From the NCBI GenBank assembly GCA_003241175.1, contig QFOI01000077.1:1-11355 (forward strand): a stretch of 11,355 nucleotides of DNA. Direction: 5' to 3'. The notes below the pieces were generated by a model that was given only the letters and a program-made list of their open reading frames with translations, ran no database searches and had not been told where the DNA came from. Shown here piece after piece: positions 7,292-11,355 of this stretch. How positions within the stretch are numbered: position 1 is the stretch's first letter; each line of letters opens with the position of its first letter. The DNA comes from Pseudopedobacter saltans. Lineage in GTDB: Bacteria > Bacteroidota > Bacteroidia > Chitinophagales > Chitinophagaceae. The translations under genes were made by a program, and so were the position numbers.

Positions 7292-7996
7292 TTACAAATA
7301 GACTGGCGGGCAATCTTGGCGACTACTATTAGTTCGCCTTTTTTCATTATAATCGCTACTATGTCCATTTCCACGAAACATTCCGAGATTAAATGTCATG
7401 CCCACCGAAAAAGAATAAAATTCTTGATGCAGGTAAAGTCGGAAACTACCTTCGGCAAACGCTTTTACGTGAGGTGAAAATGCATATTTGAATCCTGTTC
7501 CTACTGGTATATTCAAAATTGGAGGAACTTTGGAGCGTGGATATTTGTATGAAGTTGATGTGTTGGTTACAGAATCAACAAGTCTGTATGTCCTCGTGTA
7601 GTAAAAATAACTTATTCCTAAAAAAACATATGTCGTAAATTTTTTCTCCCCTGTGTTAATGTTGATAAAATCGTACTCCGGCATAACGCTGAATTCCATG
7701 ATGCCAAGCCTAAATTCTTTGTTTTCGGGTAAGGCTATTGTTGGAACTGCATTAGTATTTGACACAATCGTTCCTGCCGTAATTTGAGCTCTAATGGCTA
7801 ACTTGTCACTCAGCAAATATTTACCTAAAATACCTCCACTGAATTGGGTACTAGGTGATGGCTCTCCTCCAATATATTTTATTCCTCCCACGGAAAAGCC
7901 TAACTCTGACTTATCCCAAAAGTTTTGGGCAAAAAGCTCTTGAGCCATGCATATAGCTATACTTGTGAGAAATATGATTCTGACCATCCTCTTCAT
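7292..7996 (-). CDS. outer-membrane beta-barrel protein (DUF6089-like)
   Basis: A 234-aa exported protein. Residues 1-24 are a signal peptide (MVRIIFLTSIAICMA, then ELFAQ). The mature part has alternating polar/aromatic strands typical of small outer-membrane barrels: ELGFSVGGIKYIGG (31-44), GGILGKYLLSDKLAIRAQITAG (54-75), IMEFSVMPEYDF (99-110), TTYVFLGISYFYYTR (121-135), GTGFKYAFSPHVKAFAEGSFRL (166-187) and FYSFSVGMTFNLG (193-205). The pattern of a sheet start, an Arg-rich mid strand and EFSVMPEYDFI resembles DUF6089 proteins of Bacteroidota, by memory only. The last about 29 residues after the final strand are polar and Arg/Asn-rich, with no barrel character, which is odd for a protein that should end in a strand. 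Function unknown; the AraC start codon lies 52 bp beyond its stop. Confidence 0.8.
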   Translation of the reverse strand: MKRMVRIIFLTSIAICMAQELFAQNFWDKSELGFSVGGIKYIGGEPSPSTQFSGGILGKYLLSDKLAIRAQITAGTIVSNTNAVPTIALPENKEFRLGIMEFSVMPEYDFININTGEKKFTTYVFLGISYFYYTRTYRLVDSVTNTSTSYKYPRSKVPPILNIPVGTGFKYAFSPHVKAFAEGSFRLYLHQEFYSFSVGMTFNLGMFRGNGHSSDYNEKRRTNSSRQDCPPVYL

Positions 7997-8016
7997 AAGT
8001 ACAATGTTTTAGAAAA

Positions 8017-8047
8017 CAAAATGTGTTACCTTAAAAGCTTTGTCAAA
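8017..8047 (-). promoter_or_regulatory. candidate promoter of the beta-barrel gene
   Basis: On the minus strand TTTG (8044-8047) is followed after 19 bp by ACATTTTG (8017-8024), which keeps the TTTG half of the -7 consensus but lacks the leading TA. The spacing is right, and the element lies 20 bp before the ATG at 7996, which would give a very short leader. Confidence 0.35.
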
Positions 8048-8063
8048 AAAGGAATGGATTGAG

Positions 8064-8129
8064 TGGATATTTTATCCAACTGTAAATGATTGACGCGATA
8101 TGTATAAAACGTTGAGATTTATCGTTTTA
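8064..8129. other. two short inverted repeats between the lipocalin-like and beta-barrel genes
   Basis: TGGATA-TTT-TATCCA (8064-8078) is a perfect 6-bp palindrome just upstream of the candidate -33 box of the beta-barrel gene. TAAAACG (8105-8111) and CGTTTTA (8123-8129) form a 7-bp stem, 8 bp after the lipocalin-like stop on the minus strand, with only a short T-run. The first could be an operator, the second a weak terminator; both could be chance in AT-rich DNA. Confidence 0.3.
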
Positions 8130-8136
8130 GTATTGA

Positions 8137-8544
8137 TTAACGCTTTTTGTAGTTAAATGGATACTTTTTTAAGGATGAAAAATAAAGTATCATTTCATTT
8201 TTAGTTATTTTATCTATAATGTAAGGGAAAAACTTATGCTGATCTTTAGCATCATAATAAAGATTTAGACGGCTAGGATTTCCTTTGATAAAAGTCCATC
8301 TACCTTTATGAGGACTTCCAACATGCCAGCCTGGAATTTGCGATTTAGATGATGTGGTGTCCCCAAAAATATAAAACGTAGAATCTGCGTTCAGTTGTAT
8401 ATCTCCAATATTATGAATGCTTGTGTCTTGCCTGCCTTTTGAAGTTGACTTGTTTATTATACGCCAATCTCCAATTAATGATATTTGACTTTTGGCATTC
8501 ATTCCAATAGAACAAAGAACGCATATTGTTAGTAATTTTCTCAT
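8137..8544 (-). CDS. small secreted protein, lipocalin-like fold suspected
   Basis: A 135-aa protein I do not recognise as a named family. Residues 1-20 are a signal peptide (LLTICVLCSIG, then NAKSQ); the Cys residues do not sit in a proper lipobox, so it is probably soluble and exported. The mature part starts GDWRIINKS, then IQLNADSTFYIFGD (about 49-62), HKGRWTF and NPSRLNLYYD. This order of a GxW start, a turn with NxDGTF-like sequence and a GxW-like second motif is common in lipocalin-like domains of Bacteroidota. That assignment rests on pattern only. No catalytic residues are evident. It is upstream of the beta-barrel gene on the same strand, 140 bp away, with a similar motif before its start codon. 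Confidence 0.7.
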   Translation of the reverse strand: MRKLLTICVLCSIGMNAKSQISLIGDWRIINKSTSKGRQDTSIHNIGDIQLNADSTFYIFGDTTSSKSQIPGWHVGSPHKGRWTFIKGNPSRLNLYYDAKDQHKFFPYIIDKITKNEMILYFSSLKKYPFNYKKR

Positions 8545-8742
8545 ATAATAAAAACAAAATGGTTAATTTTCATGCATCTCCGCAGCAGAGCAGACGGAGT
8601 ATTGCTGAAAATTTCGTCCCGACCACCATTTTGTAAGAACCTTTTTTGCTTCGCAAAAATTCGCATACGCTCGTTTCCCACCAACCCCGAAGCAAAGCTT
8701 CGAGGAATTCTTTAGATTAAACTGTTTGGAGTCAATGTATAA
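8545..8742. repeat. intergenic stretch rich in inverted repeats, possible decayed repeat element
   Basis: No coding sequence is seen here. It contains a perfect 10-bp inverted repeat, ACAAAATGGT (8554-8563) with ACCATTTTGT (8625-8634), enclosing a CTCCG/CGGAG stem (8578-8582 with 8595-8599). Two more hairpins follow: TTTTTGC-TTC-GCAAAAA (8643-8659) and CGAAGC-AAA-GCTTCG (8688-8702, extendable over one mismatch). No target duplication is visible around the 10-bp repeat. The density of small stems and the less AT-rich composition differ from the other spacers. Confidence 0.45.
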
Positions 8743-8778
8743 AAAAAGAGTGTATGAAACAAAACATACACTCTTTTT
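8743..8778 (-). terminator. intrinsic terminator after pgi
   Basis: A-rich arm plus GAGTGTATG (8743-8756) pairs over 14 bp with CATACACTC plus T-run (8765-8778), with an 8-nt loop. Both strands show a T-run after the 9-bp core stem, so it can work in both directions, but only pgi on the minus strand reads into it, 22 bp after its stop. Confidence 0.88.
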
Positions 8779-8799
8779 ATGATTTTTAATGGACTATGT

Positions 8800-10458
8800 C
8801 TATCCCTTCCTCAACTTCTTGTATTCGTTGATCAGTCCGTTGGTTGAAGAATCGTGCGTAGTTACTTCCGCATCACTTTCCAATTCTGGAAGAATTTTGC
8901 CGGCTAACTGCTTGCCCAATTCAACACCCCATTGGTCAAAGCTGAAAATATTCCAGATGATTCCTTGTGTGAAGATTTTATGTTCGTACAAGGCTATTAA
9001 TGAACCTAGGCTTTCTGGTGTGATTTCTTTTACCAAGAAAGAGTTGGTGGGTTTGTTTCCTTCAAATACTTTGAATGGAGCTATTTTTTTGATTTCTTCT
9101 TCTGTTTTGCCTTGTTCACGCAATTCTTCTTTTACTACGGATTCTGTTTTTCCGTTCATTAAGGCTTCTGTTTGAGCGAAAAAGTTACTTAAAAGTTTTT
9201 CGTGATGGTCACCAATAGGATTATGGCTTATGGCCGGTGCGATAAAGTCTGCTGGCGTAATCACTGTTCCTTGATGGATCAGTTGGTAAAAAGCGTGTTG
9301 TCCGTTAGTTCCAGGTTCTCCCCAGATAACAGGTCCTGTACTGTAAGATACATCACCACCTTTTCTATCCACATGTTTACCGTTACTTTCCATGTTTCCT
9401 TGTTGGAAATAAGCAGGGAAACGATGCATGTATTGGTCGTAAGGTAAGATGACTTCCGTTTGAGTTTTGAAGAAATTTGTATACCAGACACCAATCAATC
9501 CCATAATGACAGGAATGTTTTTGTCAAAAGAAGTGCTTTTGAAATATTCGTCTACTTTAAACGCACCGCGCAAAAGTTCTTCAAATTTATCATAGCCAAT
9601 CGTCAACGCTATGGACAAACCGATGGCACTCCAAAGAGAGTAGCGACCGCCAACCCAATCCCAAAATTCAAACATATTGGCTGTGTCAATACCGAATTTG
9701 GAAACTTCTTTTTCGTTCGTACTTAATGCCACAAAATGCTTGGCAATATGACTTTCATCTTTCGCGGATTCCAAGAACCAGTTACGAGCAGTATGCGCAT
9801 TGGTCATGGTCTCTTGTGTAGTGAAAGTTTTTGACGCAACTAGGAATATGGTTTCTTCTGGATTGATCAATTTCAGTGTTTCGGCGATATGTGTACCGTC
9901 TACATTGCTGACAAAATAAGGGTGAATCCCGTGTGTCCAATAGGGTTTCAATGCTTCTGTCACCATTACAGGTCCTAAATCGCTGCCTCCAATACCAATA
10001 TTGACAATGTATTTGATCGTTTTTCCGGTGTATCCTTTCCATTGACCAGAGTGAACTTTTTCACAGAAATCCTTCATTTGCTTCTGTACTCTCTGTACGT
10101 CTGGCATTACGTCTTTACCGTCACTGTATATTGGCTGCCCAGAAAAATTTCTTAACGCGACATGCAATACAGAGCGGTCTTCTGTTTCGTTTATTTTTTC
10201 TCCGGAAAACAATGCTTGTATGGCATCTTTTAGGTTACAGTCTTCTGCCAATTGCAAAAGAAGATGCATCGTTTTTTGGTTGATGATATTTTTGGAATAG
10301 TCAAAAAGTATATCATCCAATTGGAGTGAAAATTTTCTAAAACGATCCTGATCTTGTGCAAACATATCTTTCACCTTGATATGGCTCATCTCATCTTCGA
10401 AATGCTTGCGCAAAAGAAGCCAAGCTTGTGTTGTTGTCGGATTTATTTTAGGTAACAT
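8800..10458 (-). CDS. pgi: glucose-6-phosphate isomerase
   Basis: Interconverts glucose 6-phosphate and fructose 6-phosphate in glycolysis and gluconeogenesis; cytosolic. The 552 aa match the long (about 550-aa) Pgi class. Visible landmarks are IVNIGIGGSDLGP (about 151-163), ASKTFTTQET around 209-218 (phosphate-binding Ser/Thr segment), the first family signature DWVGGRYSLWSAIG, the catalytic base Glu357 in QGNMESNGK, His388 in GTNGQHAF, and the second signature FDQWGVELGK with Lys516. All three key residues are present, so the enzyme should be active. The ATG at 10458 is the natural start, giving a family-like N-terminus. It is transcribed away from rpoD and ends in its own terminator, so it is probably monocistronic. 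Confidence 0.98.
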   Translation of the reverse strand: MLPKINPTTTQAWLLLRKHFEDEMSHIKVKDMFAQDQDRFRKFSLQLDDILFDYSKNIINQKTMHLLLQLAEDCNLKDAIQALFSGEKINETEDRSVLHVALRNFSGQPIYSDGKDVMPDVQRVQKQMKDFCEKVHSGQWKGYTGKTIKYIVNIGIGGSDLGPVMVTEALKPYWTHGIHPYFVSNVDGTHIAETLKLINPEETIFLVASKTFTTQETMTNAHTARNWFLESAKDESHIAKHFVALSTNEKEVSKFGIDTANMFEFWDWVGGRYSLWSAIGLSIALTIGYDKFEELLRGAFKVDEYFKSTSFDKNIPVIMGLIGVWYTNFFKTQTEVILPYDQYMHRFPAYFQQGNMESNGKHVDRKGGDVSYSTGPVIWGEPGTNGQHAFYQLIHQGTVITPADFIAPAISHNPIGDHHEKLLSNFFAQTEALMNGKTESVVKEELREQGKTEEEIKKIAPFKVFEGNKPTNSFLVKEITPESLGSLIALYEHKIFTQGIIWNIFSFDQWGVELGKQLAGKILPELESDAEVTTHDSSTNGLINEYKKLRKG

Positions 10459-10537
10459 TCTAAAAATGGTTTATTGTCTAATATTAGAAGTTTGGATCGT
10501 TGATGGTAGTATCCATTGATCCTGGCTACTAGCTTTG

Positions 10538-10545
10538 CAAATATA
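10538..10545 (-). promoter_or_regulatory. -7 element of the pgi promoter
   Basis: On the minus strand TATATTTG is a perfect TAnnTTTG match, 79 bp upstream of the pgi ATG, giving a leader of roughly 70 nt. No clear -33 TTTG is found at standard spacing. Confidence 0.55.
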
Positions 10546-10671
10546 TAAGCTAATGATTAAATTTTTGACAGCAATTTTGTCCCAACCATTTTTCCACACT
10601 TAAAAAAAAGTATTTTAAAGAAAAATTGTGTTATTATTAATATATGGATTATGAGGAAGCTATATTTTGTG

Positions 10672-10679
10672 TATCTTTG
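10672..10679 (+). promoter_or_regulatory. -7 element of the rpoD promoter
   Basis: TATCTTTG followed by C is a perfect and very typical Bacteroidota -7 sequence. A second, imperfect copy (ATATTTTG) overlaps just upstream. Start of transcription would be near 10686, about 190 nt before the rpoD ATG, a long leader for this kind of gene. Confidence 0.6.
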
Positions 10680-10748
10680 CATGCTGCATTGAAGAATTTA
10701 TTCATAAGTTAGGAAAAAACTCCCTATTTTAAGAAACAATTTGGAGTG

Positions 10749-10776
10749 ATTAGCGTTCTATATGAATGCGCCTAAT
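10749..10776 (+). other. imperfect hairpin and 8-codon ORF in the rpoD leader
   Basis: ATTAG-CGTTC (10749-10758) pairs with GAATG and CTAAT (10764-10768 and 10772-10776), leaving a 5-nt loop and a 3-nt bulge, with one G-U pair. An ATG at 10762 opens a frame of eight codons ending in TAA at 10786-10788. Whether either matters is unknown. Confidence 0.25.
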
Positions 10777-10873
10777 ATTTTGATTTAAACATTTAAGCTG
10801 AGGCAAAGTTTTTAGAGGAGAAGATGTGATTCTAAAATGATAGGCATTAAGATTTAAAATTTAGGATTAATAT

Positions 10874-11355
10874 ATGAGGCAGCTTAAAATTGCCACCCAG
10901 ATCACGAATCGTGACTCTCAGGCCGTCGAAAAGTATTTGCAGGAAATCTCGAAGATTCCAATGATTACTCCTGAGGAAGAGACAACTCTTGCTCAGCGTA
11001 TCAAGATGGATGATCAGCGTGCTCTTGACAAATTAGTTCAGGCCAATCTACGTTTCGTTGTATCTGTTGCCAAACAATACCAACACCAGGGATTGTCATT
11101 AAGTGACTTGATAAACGAGGGAAATCTTGGTCTTATCAAAGCGGCTCAACGTTTTGATGAAACAAAAGGTTTCAAGTTTATCTCCTATGCTGTTTGGTGG
11201 ATCCGCCAGTCTATTTTGCAGGCTTTGGCTGAACAGGGACGTCTAGTTCGCCTTCCGCAAAACAAGATCGGTACTTACAACAAGGCAAACAAAGCTTACA
11301 TGGCTTTTGAACAAGAGCATGAAAGAGAACCAAGTACGGAAGAGCTTGCGAGCTT
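10874..11355 (+). CDS. rpoD: RNA polymerase primary sigma factor (RpoD/SigA), 3' end outside window
   Basis: First 160 residues of the housekeeping sigma factor, which guides RNA polymerase to TAnnTTTG promoters in Bacteroidota. There is no long acidic region 1.1: the protein goes from MRQLKIATQ straight into region 1.2 (VEKYLQEISKIPMITPEEE, 18-36). Region 2 follows (LVQANLRFVVSVAKQY from 54, LSDLINEGNLGLIKAAQRFD 76-95, FKFISYAVWWIRQSI 100-114), and region 3 begins at RLVRLPQNK (123-131). The start ATG at 10874 has AGGA seven bases upstream. In this phylum the full protein is about 290 aa, so regions 3 and 4 lie beyond the edge. The identification is secure. Confidence 0.96.
   Translation, partial: MRQLKIATQITNRDSQAVEKYLQEISKIPMITPEEETTLAQRIKMDDQRALDKLVQANLRFVVSVAKQYQHQGLSLSDLINEGNLGLIKAAQRFDETKGFKFISYAVWWIRQSILQALAEQGRLVRLPQNKIGTYNKANKAYMAFEQEHEREPSTEELAS

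Larger units (their letters stand above)
10459..10873. other. divergent intergenic region between pgi and rpoD
   Basis: 415 bp without a convincing gene. It holds the -7 elements of pgi (minus) and rpoD (plus), 126 bp apart, and an AT-rich core (10550-10665) with no clear operator. The part from about 10686 to 10873 would be the rpoD leader RNA. No tRNA, 6S-like RNA or riboswitch class is recognised. Confidence 0.6.

Noticed and set aside
7240..7374. 45-residue N-terminal extension of the AraC-type regulator
   Set aside because: It overlaps the end of the beta-barrel gene and shows no family similarity; the ATG at 7239 gives a complete AraC DNA-binding domain.
8789..9175. 128-codon plus-strand frame antisense to the 3' end of pgi
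   Set aside because: It covers the conserved FDQWGVELGK region of pgi on the other strand; a shadow of the real gene.
10874..11355. Reading the sigma factor as an alternative (stress) sigma factor
   Set aside because: Region 1.2 plus the full region 2 and the RLVRLPQNK start of region 3 match the short primary sigma factor of Bacteroidota.
1..11355. Defence system, CRISPR array, prophage or biosynthetic cluster
   Set aside because: No regularly spaced repeats, transposase, integrase, effector or nuclease genes are present; the HEPN-like tail lacks a nuclease motif. The genes are ordinary chromosomal ones.

Overview
The window looks like ordinary chromosomal DNA from a member of the Bacteroidota, most likely near the Sphingobacteriaceae. 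Four things point there: low GC; promoters of the TAnnTTTG type (perfect copies before rpoD, pgi and the metallo-hydrolase gene) in place of the E. coli -10 box; A-rich leaders with little Shine-Dalgarno sequence; and a short primary sigma factor starting directly near region 1.2. The genus call is inference. I find no prophage, transposase, CRISPR array, tRNA or rRNA gene, and no gene cluster that looks like a new defence or biosynthetic system.

Layout from left to right. Bases 1-2014 (+) hold the 3' two-thirds of a DnaE-type DNA polymerase, probably the short error-prone (ImuC/DnaE2-like) paralogue. A secreted metallo-beta-lactamase-fold hydrolase follows (+). After an intergenic stretch with a striking 24-bp perfect palindrome, and a widely spaced 12-bp inverted repeat that may be an operator pair, comes a siroheme/4Fe-4S sulfite or nitrite reductase with a C-terminal HEPN-like tail (+). 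A strong terminator separates it from a run of minus-strand genes.

The minus-strand block, in order of transcription, is: pgi (glucose-6-phosphate isomerase), a small secreted lipocalin-like protein, an outer-membrane beta-barrel protein (DUF6089-like), a minimal AraC-type regulator, a short-chain dehydrogenase/reductase, and a VOC (glyoxalase-fold) protein with a possible signal peptide. The AraC and SDR genes are 55 bp apart and probably co-transcribed. The beta-barrel and lipocalin-like genes share a similar upstream motif and may be co-regulated. pgi and the VOC gene appear to be independent units with their own terminators or promoters.

At the right edge, pgi is divergent from rpoD, the primary sigma factor, which is cut by the window end. 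The 415-bp region between them carries perfect -7 elements on both strands and a roughly 190-nt rpoD leader with an imperfect hairpin. The most interesting material is non-coding: the G-quadruplex-capable palindrome at 2917-2967, the paired TTCGAA-core sites around the reductase promoter, and the inverted-repeat-rich stretch at 8545-8742.
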